Shown: positions 7,721 to 16,641, counted from the first letter of the stretch. The stretch is DNA of 64,000 bases from Rubrolithibacter danxiaensis (GCF_047272945.1 NZ_JBKOPS010000004.1:261572-325571); one strand, 5' to 3'. The notes: a model not told the origin generated them from the sequence alone. Translations and numbers: made by a program.

Positions 7721-9606
7721 TGAACGGTTTAACTTATTTATTTCAGGCAAATCTGTACCTCGCAGTATTTTACCTGTTCTATGCAGCTCTGCTCAGAAAC
7801 GAAACCTTTTTTCGGATGAACAGGTACTACCTGGTTGGGAGTGCATCTATTTCACTACTAATACCGGCACTTCAGTCAGAGTGGGTTCGATCGCTTTTTG
7901 TAAGTGAACAAGTTTACCATGCTGCCCAAACTATTAATACCGTTATAGTAACTCACACTGGCACTTCTCCAAATGATTCTACAGGTTTTACTACATGGAA
8001 AGCAATTTCTATAATATATGTCGTAATTACGCTGGTCCTGAGTGCGAAATTTGCGTGGCAGCTTCTGACAATAAAAAGGTTTGTGAATGATAGTAAGGAA
8101 ATAAAAGCATTCTCATTCTTTTCCCTGGTAAAAGTAGATGAAGATTTAAATAAAAGAGAAACCATCAGTAAACATGAAATGGTGCACGTAAGAGAATGGC
8201 ACTCGGCAGATGTCCTTTTTTTCGAGATCCTTGCCATAATAAACTGGTTCAACCCTGTTATTTATGCTTACAGAAAAGCCATAAAAAACATTCATGAATA
8301 CATTGCAGATGAAACTGCTGCCGCAAATGAAGAAAGTAAGTCAGACTATGCCCTGCTGCTGCTGAGCAATACATTTGGCTTAAATCCCCATCAGTTAACC
8401 AATAACTTTTTCAATCAATCACTCTTAAAAAAAAGGATTTATATGCTTAATAAAACCAAGTCGAAAAGAGCGGCGGTATTAAAGTACGGGCTTTCTGCAC
8501 CACTCTTTGCAGTTATGGTAATCTTTTCATCTGCCAGTTTATCCGAGCCAATAAACCTTACAAAAATTAGCAGCATTTATCCAACAAGCATTACTCAGTC
8601 TAATTATTCTAAGGACGACAGCAATTTTAAAGAGTTGAAAGACTTTTTCAAAAATCAGATAAGATACCCGGAAGAGGCAAGAAAAAATAAAATACAGGGA
8701 ACAACAATAGTAAGTTTCAGGGTATCAGAATACAAAAAGATCGATGAAACAGAAATTATCAGGGAACTGGGAGGTGGTTTAGACAGAGAAGCTGAAGAAA
8801 TGCTAAAAAGATTTGATGCTGATATTGATGCAGAACCCGGAGTTTACACATTAGCAGTAAAATTCGAATTAGCGGGTCTGCCAAAGGATAATTACAAAAT
8901 TGATGAAAGTAAACTTGAAAACTATGCAGGTGAAATTGTTGTGGTAGCCTATGCAGCAGAAGAAAAGCCATTAAAATCATCGCAAAAAGAAGAGTTTAGT
9001 CCCTCATCTGATTCTGATTCCACACATAATTTTGCAGCAGTAGAAGTTACACCAGAGTTTCCCGGCGGCCAGGAAGGTTGGTCTGAATACCTCTCAAAGA
9101 ATTTACGCTACCCAAAAGAAGCCAGAGAAAAAAATATTGAAGGAAGAGTAACCGTTCAATTTATTGTACGGGAAAACGGAAATTTATCAGATATAAAAGT
9201 ATTAAGAGGAATTGGAAGCGGCTGTGATGAAGAAGCGGTAAGGGTTCTTGAAAATTCGCCCACATGGAACCCTGGAATAAATAACGGCATAAAAGTTAAA
9301 GTTTCTTATGTTATGCCCATCGTTTTCCAAATTGACAAGAAAGCGGTTGCTCCCGTTCCACCTCCGCCGCCAATAATAAAAACAGTAAAGGCACTTCCTC
9401 CTCCGCCCCCACCACCTGTACCGGTAAAAGCCATGTTCATCCTGGATGGAAAGGAAATCAAGTATGAAGATTTTCAAAAAATCCCCACCGATGAAATTAA
9501 AGAAGTGCTGGTTTGGAAGGAGAAAGAGGCTATTGAAAGATATGGAGAAAAAGGAAAAAACGGCGTGGTAGTAGTAGCTACGAAAACTGCACAGAACAAT
9601 AAATAA
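7720..9606 (+). CDS. M56 (BlaR1-like) membrane metallopeptidase with two TonB C-terminal domains and a plug-like tail
   Basis: The 628-residue protein begins with membrane helices (about 5-22, 36-50, 94-110), then the M56 zinc site HEMVH (about 152) with downstream EYIADE, and another helix near 258-276. The periplasmic part has a TonB_C-like domain (RYPEEARKNKIQGTT..., about 305-385), a second fuller one (EFPGGQEGWSEYL ... GIGSGCDEEAV, about 445-535), a polyproline stretch, and a C-terminal block with LDGKEI, IKEVLVWKEKEAIERYG and GKNGVVVVATK. That block resembles the TonB-receptor plug motif. In the family, M56 proteins sense a signal and inactivate the coupled BlaI repressor. The TonB-like parts suggest contact with the outer membrane. 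The signal is unknown. Confidence 0.88.
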   Translation: MNGLTYLFQANLYLAVFYLFYAALLRNETFFRMNRYYLVGSASISLLIPALQSEWVRSLFVSEQVYHAAQTINTVIVTHTGTSPNDSTGFTTWKAISIIYVVITLVLSAKFAWQLLTIKRFVNDSKEIKAFSFFSLVKVDEDLNKRETISKHEMVHVREWHSADVLFFEILAIINWFNPVIYAYRKAIKNIHEYIADETAAANEESKSDYALLLLSNTFGLNPHQLTNNFFNQSLLKKRIYMLNKTKSKRAAVLKYGLSAPLFAVMVIFSSASLSEPINLTKISSIYPTSITQSNYSKDDSNFKELKDFFKNQIRYPEEARKNKIQGTTIVSFRVSEYKKIDETEIIRELGGGLDREAEEMLKRFDADIDAEPGVYTLAVKFELAGLPKDNYKIDESKLENYAGEIVVVAYAAEEKPLKSSQKEEFSPSSDSDSTHNFAAVEVTPEFPGGQEGWSEYLSKNLRYPKEAREKNIEGRVTVQFIVRENGNLSDIKVLRGIGSGCDEEAVRVLENSPTWNPGINNGIKVKVSYVMPIVFQIDKKAVAPVPPPPPIIKTVKALPPPPPPPVPVKAMFILDGKEIKYEDFQKIPTDEIKEVLVWKEKEAIERYGEKGKNGVVVVATKTAQNNK

Positions 9607-9615
9607 ATATTAATT

Positions 9616-10005
9616 ATGATGAACAAATCAAATTTGAGAAAGAGGGTACTAAAATTTATTACCCCTCTTGCCGGAGCAATACTGTTTGCATTTGCATTAC
9701 CGGCACAAACTGCTTCAGCGCAGCAAACTACCAGTAAAATGAAAAAGTCCGTTCCACCGCCGCCACCGCCCGCTCCTCCAGGCCCGGTAAAGATGGTAAA
9801 ACCTTTACCTCCACCACCACCACCGCCTGCTTTGCCTAAAGCTGCCTTGTACATTATTGACGGTAACAAAGCCACACGAAAGGAAGTTGATAAAATACCC
9901 GAAGACCAAATTGAATCGGTAATGGTGTGGAAGGGAAAAGAAGCTGTTGAAAAATATGGAAAGAAAGGTAAAAAGGGAGTAGTTGTTGTTACAACTAAAA
10001 AATAA
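9616..10005 (+). CDS. Secreted proline-rich protein with TonB-receptor plug-like domain
   Basis: The 129-residue product has a signal peptide (basic start, hydrophobic core about 16-30, cleavage likely after TASA), two proline runs separated by APPGPVKMVKPL, and a C-terminal block (about 80-129) with IIDGNKA, IESVMVWKGKEAVEKYG and GKKGVVVVTTKK. The block is clearly a duplicate of the C-terminus of the preceding M56 protein and resembles the plug segment of SusC/TonB receptors. It follows the M56 gene by 9 bases and precedes a bidirectional terminator, so it is the last gene of the operon. It may be a periplasmic ligand or decoy for the TonB-like sensor; this is inference. Confidence 0.75.
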   Translation: MMNKSNLRKRVLKFITPLAGAILFAFALPAQTASAQQTTSKMKKSVPPPPPPAPPGPVKMVKPLPPPPPPPALPKAALYIIDGNKATRKEVDKIPEDQIESVMVWKGKEAVEKYGKKGKKGVVVVTTKK

Positions 10006-10028
10006 GAACCTGCTTTTTAAAAACACCA

Positions 10029-10057
10029 GCGCCCTTTATGCAGTGCATAAAGGGCGC
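10029..10057. terminator. Bidirectional terminator between the M56 operon and sdhB
   Basis: A perfect 14-bp stem GCGCCCTTTATGCA / TGCATAAAGGGCGC with a 1-base centre lies between convergent genes, with T/A-rich flanks on both sides. Confidence 0.85.
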
Positions 10058-10087
10058 TTTATTTCCTCCTTGCCTCGTGCAACAAAA

Positions 10088-10858
10088 TTAATCTATTTCT
10101 TCTTCTTTAAAGAATTTGGCAGTAAAATAATCACGACGCAAACGATTAATATTTGACATGGAAATCTCTTTCGGACACTCCACTTCGCAAGCACCGGTAT
10201 TGGTACAGCTACCAAAGCCTTCGGCATCCATTTGTGCCACCATAGACTGTACCCTGCGGTATCTTTCTGCCTGTCCCTGCGGCAATAAAGCCAACTGAGA
10301 AACTTTAGCCGATACAAACAACATGGCAGAGGCATTTTTACATGCTGCTACGCAGGCACCGCATTGAATACAGGTTGCAGAGTTGAATGCTTCGTCGGCA
10401 ATGGGTTTAGGAATCGGAATTTCGTTAGCATCCGGAACCCCACCCGTATTTACCGATACATAGCCACCTGCCTGCTGAATACGGTCAAAAGCAGAACGGT
10501 CCACAGCCAGGTCTTTTACTACAGGAAAAGCTTCTGCACGCCATGGCTCGATGGTAATTGTTTCACCATCACTAAAGCTTCTCATATGTAACTGACAGGT
10601 TGTAATAGCCCGCTTAGGGCCATGCGGCCTTCCGTTTATATATAATGAACACATTCCACAAATGCCTTCACGGCAGTCGTGATCAAAGTGGATAGGATCT
10701 TCTCCTTTTTTCACAAGGCTTTCATTCACCACGTCCAGCATCTCAAGAAATGACATGTCCGGAGAAATTCCTTCTGCATTATAAGTAACAAATCTTCCCT
10801 TATCAGCAGCGTTTTTCTGCCTCCAGACTTTTAGGGTTAAATTCATGTTTCCGCTCAT
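10088..10858 (-). CDS. sdhB: Succinate dehydrogenase/fumarate reductase iron-sulfur subunit
   Basis: The 256-residue protein carries electrons between the flavin of SdhA and quinone at the membrane. It has the [2Fe-2S] ligands in CREGICGMCSLYINGRPHG (about residues 61-79, plus a later Cys in TTCQLH) and two ferredoxin-like Cys clusters, CIQCGACVAAC (about 157-167) and CTNTGACEVECPKE (about 215-229). It is the last gene of the sdhC-sdhA-sdhB operon, the Bacteroidetes/epsilon-type complex II. Unusually, it is separated from sdhA by a four-helix-bundle gene cassette; the right arm of that cassette ends 9 bases before the sdhB ATG. Confidence 0.97.
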   Translation of the reverse strand: MSGNMNLTLKVWRQKNAADKGRFVTYNAEGISPDMSFLEMLDVVNESLVKKGEDPIHFDHDCREGICGMCSLYINGRPHGPKRAITTCQLHMRSFSDGETITIEPWRAEAFPVVKDLAVDRSAFDRIQQAGGYVSVNTGGVPDANEIPIPKPIADEAFNSATCIQCGACVAACKNASAMLFVSAKVSQLALLPQGQAERYRRVQSMVAQMDAEGFGSCTNTGACEVECPKEISMSNINRLRRDYFTAKFFKEEEID

Positions 10859-10867
10859 CTTATATTC

Positions 10868-11315
10868 GATATTAGATTTGAGATATTAGATTTGAGATTT
10901 TTTCTTTAGCATTTCCTGAAAAGCATAATTCATTTTCTGCAATTCCTTAATCTCATTCAAAAGATTATCTAATAAATCATTATTTAATAAATTCAATTTG
11001 TTCGATATTACCAATTGCGTTTGCAATTCATAAGAAGACCCATTAGCAATTCCTAAAAAATTAATAAATTCTTTTGAAGAATTTCTGCCTGCTCCTTCAG
11101 CTATATTTGAAGGAATAGAGATAGCAGATCTTCTGGATTGACTGATTAAGCCGAATCGTTCATTAGCAGGAAAACCGGCTGTTGCATCATAAACTTTCAC
11201 AGCAAGTTCTACAGACTTATTCCAGATTTTTAATTCTTTTAAATTATTCATTCTCTTATTCAGAAGAGAGAACTGTTATCTGTATTCTCAAATCTCATAT
11301 CTCTCATCTAACATC
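10868..11315 (-). repeat. Cassette A: inverted-repeat-flanked four-helix-bundle element between sdhA and sdhB
   Basis: The two arms, 10868-10897 and 11286-11315, are complementary at 26 of 30 positions without gaps. The low-coordinate arm is itself a tandem of GATATTAGATTTGA. In the mRNA the upstream arm starts 3 bases after the sdhA stop and the downstream arm ends 9 bases before the sdhB start, with the four-helix-bundle ORF between; the ORF's stop codon lies inside the downstream arm. The transcript would fold into a roughly 30-bp hairpin with the gene in the loop, as in 23S rRNA intervening sequences. Arrangement seen directly; mobility is inference. Confidence 0.8.
10886..11251 (-). CDS. 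Four-helix-bundle protein (23S rRNA intervening-sequence/S23 family)
   Basis: The 121-residue product matches the S23-type family: LKELKIWNKSVELAVKVYD, then FPANERFGLISQSRRSAISIPSNIAEGAGR with the conserved R-AxSIPxNIAEG core, then EFINFLGIANGSSYELQTQL and a final helix. The family forms four-helix pentamers and was first seen as the ORF inside 23S rRNA intervening sequences; its biochemical role is poorly known, with basic faces suggesting nucleic-acid binding. It sits in the sdh operon and would be cotranscribed with sdhA and sdhB. The ATG at 11251 is 34 bases after the upstream arm. It is intact and has no evident link to succinate oxidation. Confidence 0.92.
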   Translation of the reverse strand: MNNLKELKIWNKSVELAVKVYDATAGFPANERFGLISQSRRSAISIPSNIAEGAGRNSSKEFINFLGIANGSSYELQTQLVISNKLNLLNNDLLDNLLNEIKELQKMNYAFQEMLKKKSQI

Positions 11316-11318
11316 GCC

Positions 11319-13253
11319 TTATTTATAGCTCCTTTGGGTTAACTTTACATTTTCAAATACCAGTGTTTCCTTATGAAGCTCTTCAGGCTGATTTTCACCT
11401 TTGTATTCCCAGGCTGATACATAAGAAAAGTTTTCATCGTCCCGTTTTGCTTCGCCTTCTTCAGTTTGACTTTCTACCCTGAAATGTCCGCCGCATGATT
11501 CTGAACGATTCAATGCATCGTCAACCATTAGCTCTCCAAGTTCAAGAAAATCAGCAACACGGCCGGCTTTTTCAAGGGATTGGTTAATCTCGCTGTTTTC
11601 GCCTAACACAATTGCATTATTCCAATAGTCTTCCCGCAGCTCTCGAATCAAACCTTTTGCCTTGGTCAGTCCTTCGGCAGTTCGTGCCATACCACAGTAT
11701 TCCCACATAATATGACCCAATTCACGATGGTATTCGTCAACTGTCTTGGTTCCGCGAAGTGAAAGTAATTTTTGAATGCGTTCCTCCACGCCTTTTTTTG
11801 CTGTAACAAAGGCAGGATGTTTATCATCAACCGGCTTCGGCCCAATAGTCGCAAGATAATCTCCCAGCGTATAGGGTATTACAAAATAACCATCAGCAAG
11901 GCCTTGCATCAATGCAGATGCACCAAGACGGTTTGCCCCGTGATCGGAGAAATTACATTCACCTAAAGCATATAAACCGGGAACAGTGGTCATGAGGTTG
12001 TAATCAACCCACAATCCACCCATCGTATAATGCACTGCCGGATAAATCCTCATTGGAACTTTATAAGGGTTTTCGTCTGTTATCTGATAGTACATATCAA
12101 ACAGATTTCCGTATTTAGCCCGTACTGTATCTTCACCCAAACGTTTAATAGCATCAGCAAAATCGAGGAATACAGCAACACCGGTGCTACCAACACCCCG
12201 GCCGTCATCCACCGCTTCTTTTGCATTTCGTGAAGCAACATCGCGTGGAACAAGATTACCAAAGGAAGGATATTTTCTTTCCAGGAAGTAATCTCTGTCT
12301 TCCTCTTTTATATCGTTTACCTTAATTGCACCAGAACGAAGTTTTTGAGCCATTTCCTGTGTTTTAGGAACCCAAACCCGGCCGTCATTCCGAAGGGATT
12401 CGGACATTAGGGTCAGTTTCGACTGATGTTCACCAGTAACCGGAATACATGTTGGGTGGATTTGCGTAAAACAAGGATTACCAAAGAAAGCACCTTTTTT
12501 GTGTGCTCTCCAGGCTGCTGTAACATTACAACCCATTGCATTGGTAGAAAGGTAAAAAACATTCCCATAACCACCAGTACAAAGTAATACCGCGTGACCG
12601 GCGTGAGTTTCAATCTCACCTGTTACCATATCACGGGTTACAATCCCCTGTGCTTTACCATCAACAACAACCATATCAAGCATTTCATGGCGGTTGTACA
12701 TTTTAACTTTTCCTTCATGAATCTGCCTGTTCAATGCTGAATAAGCCCCTAAAAGAAGTTGCTGACCCGTTTGACCTCTGGCATAAAAAGTACGTGATAC
12801 CTGCGCACCGCCAAAAGAACGGTTATCCAGCAAACCTCCGTATTCACGCGCAAAAGGAACACCCTGAGCAACGCATTGATCAATAATATTAACCGATACC
12901 TCTGCCAACCGGTGTACGTTTGCTTCTCTTGAACGGTAATCACCGCCTTTAACAGTATCATAAAAGAGCCGGTAAACGCTATCTCCGTCATTGCGATAAT
13001 TTTTTGCCGCATTAATACCACCCTGAGCCGCAATAGAGTGCGCCCGGCGGGGGCTATCCTGATAACAAAAAGCCTTTACATTGTACCCAAGTTCAGCTAA
13101 AGATGCTGCAGCTGAAGAGCCTGCAAGCCCTGTACCTACAACTATTACGGTATATTTTCTTTTATTGGCCGGGTTTACCAGCTTCAAATTGAATTTATGT
13201 TTAGACCATTTTTCGGCTAAAGGGCCTTCCGGAATTTTAGAATCTAATATCAT
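11319..13253 (-). CDS. sdhA: Succinate dehydrogenase/fumarate reductase flavoprotein subunit
   Basis: The 644-residue flavoprotein oxidises succinate to fumarate with covalent FAD. It has the dinucleotide-binding VIVVGTGLAGSSAAASLAELG (about residues 35-55), the FAD-attachment/active region HSIAAQGGINAAKNY (about 72-86), the substrate-site HPTCIP region, and the catalytic-arginine segment LGASALMQGLADG near the end of the FAD domain. The length and the RNDGDSVYRLFYDTVKGGD region match the Bacteroidetes and epsilonproteobacterial long form. It is the second gene of the sdhC-A-[cassette A]-B operon, 37 bases after sdhC. Confidence 0.97.
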   Translation of the reverse strand: MILDSKIPEGPLAEKWSKHKFNLKLVNPANKRKYTVIVVGTGLAGSSAAASLAELGYNVKAFCYQDSPRRAHSIAAQGGINAAKNYRNDGDSVYRLFYDTVKGGDYRSREANVHRLAEVSVNIIDQCVAQGVPFAREYGGLLDNRSFGGAQVSRTFYARGQTGQQLLLGAYSALNRQIHEGKVKMYNRHEMLDMVVVDGKAQGIVTRDMVTGEIETHAGHAVLLCTGGYGNVFYLSTNAMGCNVTAAWRAHKKGAFFGNPCFTQIHPTCIPVTGEHQSKLTLMSESLRNDGRVWVPKTQEMAQKLRSGAIKVNDIKEEDRDYFLERKYPSFGNLVPRDVASRNAKEAVDDGRGVGSTGVAVFLDFADAIKRLGEDTVRAKYGNLFDMYYQITDENPYKVPMRIYPAVHYTMGGLWVDYNLMTTVPGLYALGECNFSDHGANRLGASALMQGLADGYFVIPYTLGDYLATIGPKPVDDKHPAFVTAKKGVEERIQKLLSLRGTKTVDEYHRELGHIMWEYCGMARTAEGLTKAKGLIRELREDYWNNAIVLGENSEINQSLEKAGRVADFLELGELMVDDALNRSESCGGHFRVESQTEEGEAKRDDENFSYVSAWEYKGENQPEELHKETLVFENVKLTQRSYK

Positions 13254-13290
13254 CTCAGAAACTATTTTATTTTAATCCCCAAGGGATAAT

Positions 13291-14076
13291 CTATTTAAAA
13301 AAGAAGTAAAGCGGCATAGCTGCAAAAAGCAAAGGAATCAGTATGCTAAATACCCAAATGCCTAAAAATTTGATAATTGGGAAATATTTTTTGTGATCCC
13401 ACCCCAATGTTTGAAAACCACTTTGAAACCCATGAACCAGATGGTAAGACAAAGCAACCATTGAAACTACATAAAGCAGTACATACCACCATTGGTGGAA
13501 CGCCGAAACTACAATGCTGTATAAATCTTTGGCTACCAGCACCTGAACTCCCCGCTGAGCATCTACGTAATCTGAATAAACAAGCTTCTCGCCTGTTATA
13601 GGTAAATGGGTTACTTTAGCAACCTCAGCTTCGTTATTCAGATTTACTTCATACTTAGTATAAGGCAATCCTCCCCAATGGTACTGAGCCCAGAAGTTAG
13701 ACATGTGTATCACAATGAAAATAAGTAATACTGTTCCTAAAATTCCCATGTTTCTTGAGCTCCATGAACTGTTCTTCTCTCCGTGATAAACAGCATATCC
13801 CTGTGGTCTCGCCTTCTTATTTCTTGTTGTAACTATTAAAGCATAAACCGCATGCAAAACAATGCTCAGATAAAGAACATAAGAGATAATTTTAATAGGT
13901 AAAGCATGTGTCATGAAGTAGGAGTAAGCATTAAATGCCTGACCTTGATCATCTTTAAAAAGCTGAAGATTTCCTATTAAGTGTACTACCAGAAACACAC
14001 ACAGAAAAAGACCCGTGAGAGCCATGATTAATTTTTTTCCAAGTGTTGAAGAGAATGTGGTTGTGAAACTACTCAT
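13291..14076 (-). CDS. sdhC: Succinate dehydrogenase cytochrome b subunit
   Basis: The 261-residue protein has five hydrophobic segments (about 15-35, 60-80, 108-125, 195-215, 238-258) with His residues suited to bind two b hemes (VHLIGN, VLHAVYAL, VIHMSNFW, VSAFHQWW, SYHLVHGFQSGF). This is the single-chain B. subtilis/Wolinella-like cytochrome b that anchors SdhAB and passes electrons to or from menaquinone. It is the promoter-proximal gene of the sdh operon, with a good -7 element upstream at 14105-14112. No separate sdhD is needed in this type. Confidence 0.95.
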   Translation of the reverse strand: MSSFTTTFSSTLGKKLIMALTGLFLCVFLVVHLIGNLQLFKDDQGQAFNAYSYFMTHALPIKIISYVLYLSIVLHAVYALIVTTRNKKARPQGYAVYHGEKNSSWSSRNMGILGTVLLIFIVIHMSNFWAQYHWGGLPYTKYEVNLNNEAEVAKVTHLPITGEKLVYSDYVDAQRGVQVLVAKDLYSIVVSAFHQWWYVLLYVVSMVALSYHLVHGFQSGFQTLGWDHKKYFPIIKFLGIWVFSILIPLLFAAMPLYFFFK

Positions 14077-14104
14077 TATCTTTTCGAATATTTATTTTGG
14101 ATAG

Positions 14105-14112
14105 CAAAAGTA
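14105..14112 (-). promoter_or_regulatory. -7 element of the sdhC-A-B operon promoter
   Basis: On the minus strand TACTTTTG matches TAnnTTTG exactly, about 29 bases upstream of the sdhC ATG. The -33 element is weak: TTTA at a 21-base spacing. Confidence 0.5.
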
Positions 14113-14186
14113 TTTAATAAATGGCACAAAATATAAAGCGAACAATATTTGCAAAAGGTTTTTATTTATTTAGAAACATTCTAAAA

Positions 14187-14840
14187 CTATAGCTTAACCA
14201 CGTTAGATCCTGAGATTCCGAATATGGCATCGCCTTCTTTAATTCGCAGGCAGTAGTTTCCGGTAAATTTTCCAAAAGCAGGCAAAACAGCTTCTTTACT
14301 TCCAAAATAAAAGCATGGAAGCGAAACTGCCTGGCGGCCTTTGCCTTTCAGTCTGACACCCGGATGTATATGCCCGCTTATAATATAGGCTGAGCCGCTG
14401 TTTTGTTTCGAATTATCATGAATAAAAAGAAAAGGCCCGCACGTGTACTGATCAAATACCTCAAAGCCGGCTTCCTTGTATATTTCGGGATTTAAAATAT
14501 CGTGGTTACCTTCAACCAAAATCATCCTGATGCCGGAGAAGAGCTGCCTCCAGAGAATGAACCAATGCCAGTCGTTGTTCATTTCACTGTGGAAAAGATC
14601 CCCGAGAAAGATCAGTGTGCCGGGCTTATATTCCTGTATAAGATCTGAAAGTACTGCAAGGTCTTCCTGTTCCATTGCTTTAGGAATAGCAATTCCTGCT
14701 TTTCTAAAGTGTCCGACCTTTCCAAAATGCACATCGGAAACAATTAAGCAGTTTTCTTTTTTCCAGAAAACAGCTTTTTGAGGCAACAGTTCGAGATGCT
14801 GTTCCTGTATAAGAACCTGAGCATGCGTGGCGACGGACAT
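14187..14840 (-). CDS. pdeM: Ligase-associated DNA damage response endonuclease PdeM
   Basis: This is a calcineurin-like metallophosphoesterase of 217 residues with metal-ligand motifs SDVHFGK (about 35-41), FLGDLFHSE (about 78-86), VEGNHD (about 109-114) and SGHIHPG (about 154-160). The HFRKAGIAIP region after the first motif is typical of PdeM, a DNA phosphoesterase usually grouped with a DNA ligase, an Lhr helicase and an exonuclease (LigD-independent repair set). Those partners are not in this window. It is bounded by the sdh operon upstream and a terminator downstream. Family assignment is firm; the repair role is from family knowledge. Confidence 0.85.
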   Translation of the reverse strand: MSVATHAQVLIQEQHLELLPQKAVFWKKENCLIVSDVHFGKVGHFRKAGIAIPKAMEQEDLAVLSDLIQEYKPGTLIFLGDLFHSEMNNDWHWFILWRQLFSGIRMILVEGNHDILNPEIYKEAGFEVFDQYTCGPFLFIHDNSKQNSGSAYIISGHIHPGVRLKGKGRQAVSLPCFYFGSKEAVLPAFGKFTGNYCLRIKEGDAIFGISGSNVVKL

Positions 14841-14851
14841 CCTGCAAAAAT

Positions 14852-14883
14852 AAAAGCCCCGCGAAGAATTTCGCAGGGCTTTT
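14852..14883. terminator. Hairpin terminator between pdeM and htrA
   Basis: AAAAGCCC and GCGAA pair with TTCGC and GGGCTTTT across a short loop, with one C/A mismatch, between the pdeM start and the end of the htrA gene. On the minus strand it would end the htrA transcript 18 bases after its stop. Confidence 0.75.
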
Positions 14884-14900
14884 AAAACTTATTAATTAAA

Positions 14901-16430
14901 TTATCCTATCTGGAAGTTATAACTGATTCGTGCACCATCAGCGGCTATTCCCATAATGCGTATCATGTTATCCTTTAACGCTCCTAAAGCCGCATCAATA
15001 TCATCAATACTATTTACAGTTTTTCCATTGATGCTGGTAATTATAGTTCCTTCAGGAATTTCAAACTGATCAAAGAACCCGCCCTGACGCACATCAGAAA
15101 CCACTAAGCCAGAATTTATCTTATACTTTTGTTTCTGTGCACTGCTTAACGGAGCGAAACTTGCACCTAATTTATTGTATAACTCTTCAGAAGAACCTTT
15201 TACATTTTTAGCAGTTTTCAGTGATTCTTCGCCTTTAAGAGTAACACTTATATTCTTTTGCTTACCCTCACGCACATATCCAAGTTGGATTTTGTCTCCC
15301 GGACGATGACGTGCAACCCTTTCTGAAAGTTCGGCAGAAGAACTTACTACATTACCATCTATGCTTTGAATAATATCCCCTTCTTTTAAACCTGCCGCAT
15401 CAGCCGCACTTCCATCCTGAACACCTGTTATATAAACGCCCTTAACAGAACCTGGAGTGATTCCTTTTTCTTTAAGAATCTGATCTTCTGATGCAGGAGT
15501 AGGAAATGAAACCCCTAAGAAGCCGCGTTTAACCGTACCAAACTCTTTAAAATCTTCCAATACCTTTTTTGCCAAATTTATAGGGATCGCAAAACCGTAT
15601 CCTTCGTAATTTCCACTCTGAGAGGCAATAGCCGCGTTTATTCCAATTAATTCTCCTTTGGTATTAACCAAAGCTCCGCCGCTGTTTCCCCTGTTAATAG
15701 CAGCGTCTGTCTGAATAAACGATTCGATGGCAGTGCTTGCACGCGGCCCTTCGTTCCGTTGACTACTGCTGGGGCGGGCAGGTTGGTCGAGAATACCAAT
15801 ACTGCGGCCTTTCGCACTTACAATACCGGCCGTTACTGTTGTATTTAATGTAAACGGATAACCCACGGCTAAAACCCATTCGCCTACCTGCACAGCATCT
15901 GAGTTACCAAGCTTTACAACCGGAAGGTTTTTGCTGTTTACCTTAATTAAAGCAAGGTCTGTGTTTGGATCGCGGCCGATTACTTTTGCCTGAAAAGACC
16001 TTTTATCAGGAAGAATAACGTCAATCTTGGTGGCATCTTCAACTACGTGATTATTGGTTACGATATAACCATCGTCAGATATAATAACTCCCGACCCGGA
16101 CGCCATCATTGGCACCGATTGCCTTCCCCTGCCGCCAAAAAAATCATTAAACATATCTTCAAAAGGATCGCCACCCTGATTTGATGCTGAAGACCCTGAA
16201 TAAGTAGTTTTAATATGCACTACCGCCGGGGTAACTGCTGCAGCTGCCTGAACGAAATCAACATCGCCCGCCGAAGAAGTTATATTTAAAGGATTATTGG
16301 CGAAATAAACTTTTTGTTTCTCCTCCAGACTTGCGCCGTCAGCATATTTAGTTTCAATTAACTTATAACTTCCAACAGCAACCGCACCACCAACAAATGC
16401 AGTAAGGAGAGTGATACCGATTTTTTTCAT
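14901..16430 (-). CDS. degP: HtrA/DegP-family periplasmic serine protease
   Basis: The 509-residue protein has an N-terminal signal/anchor segment (about 4-24), a trypsin-like domain with the catalytic triad in TNNHVVEDA (His, about 133), NTDLALIKV (Asp, about 164) and GNSGGALVN (Ser, about 248), and two PDZ domains (about 300-395 and 415-505), the first with GVYITGVQDGSAADAAGLKE. Such proteins degrade or refold misfolded envelope proteins as oligomeric cages. Length and two-PDZ layout match DegP/DegQ; DegS has one PDZ. It is a single-gene unit between terminators, divergent from dapF. Confidence 0.93.
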   Translation of the reverse strand: MKKIGITLLTAFVGGAVAVGSYKLIETKYADGASLEEKQKVYFANNPLNITSSAGDVDFVQAAAAVTPAVVHIKTTYSGSSASNQGGDPFEDMFNDFFGGRGRQSVPMMASGSGVIISDDGYIVTNNHVVEDATKIDVILPDKRSFQAKVIGRDPNTDLALIKVNSKNLPVVKLGNSDAVQVGEWVLAVGYPFTLNTTVTAGIVSAKGRSIGILDQPARPSSSQRNEGPRASTAIESFIQTDAAINRGNSGGALVNTKGELIGINAAIASQSGNYEGYGFAIPINLAKKVLEDFKEFGTVKRGFLGVSFPTPASEDQILKEKGITPGSVKGVYITGVQDGSAADAAGLKEGDIIQSIDGNVVSSSAELSERVARHRPGDKIQLGYVREGKQKNISVTLKGEESLKTAKNVKGSSEELYNKLGASFAPLSSAQKQKYKINSGLVVSDVRQGGFFDQFEIPEGTIITSINGKTVNSIDDIDAALGALKDNMIRIMGIAADGARISYNFQIG

Positions 16431-16621
16431 ATTTAATTTCCTTTATTATACTTTTTACGTTTTCAAATGTAATACCAGTTAGAGCGATAATGCAAAGAAG
16501 GTTTACTTCAAATCATGTTAAAAAATGTTAAAACAAGCATTTTCATTTATTAAACAGCTGAATCTGATAAAGTTTGACGCTAAGCAAATAAAACTGTAAA
16601 GGGTTTTAGGGGCATTTTTTG

Positions 16622-16629
16622 TAATCTTG
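16622..16629 (+). promoter_or_regulatory. Probable -7 element for dapF
   Basis: TAATCTTG differs from TAnnTTTG by one base and lies 12 bases before the ATG, so the predicted transcript has a very short leader. No good -33 is seen at 19-21 bases. Confidence 0.35.
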
Positions 16630-16641
16630 CGTCTGTAAATC

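Noticed and set aside
9474..9875. Long minus-strand ORF rich in glycine opposite the proline-rich proteins.
   Set aside because: It is the antisense shadow of the CCx-rich proline codons; the plus-strand genes have signal peptide, domains and operon context.
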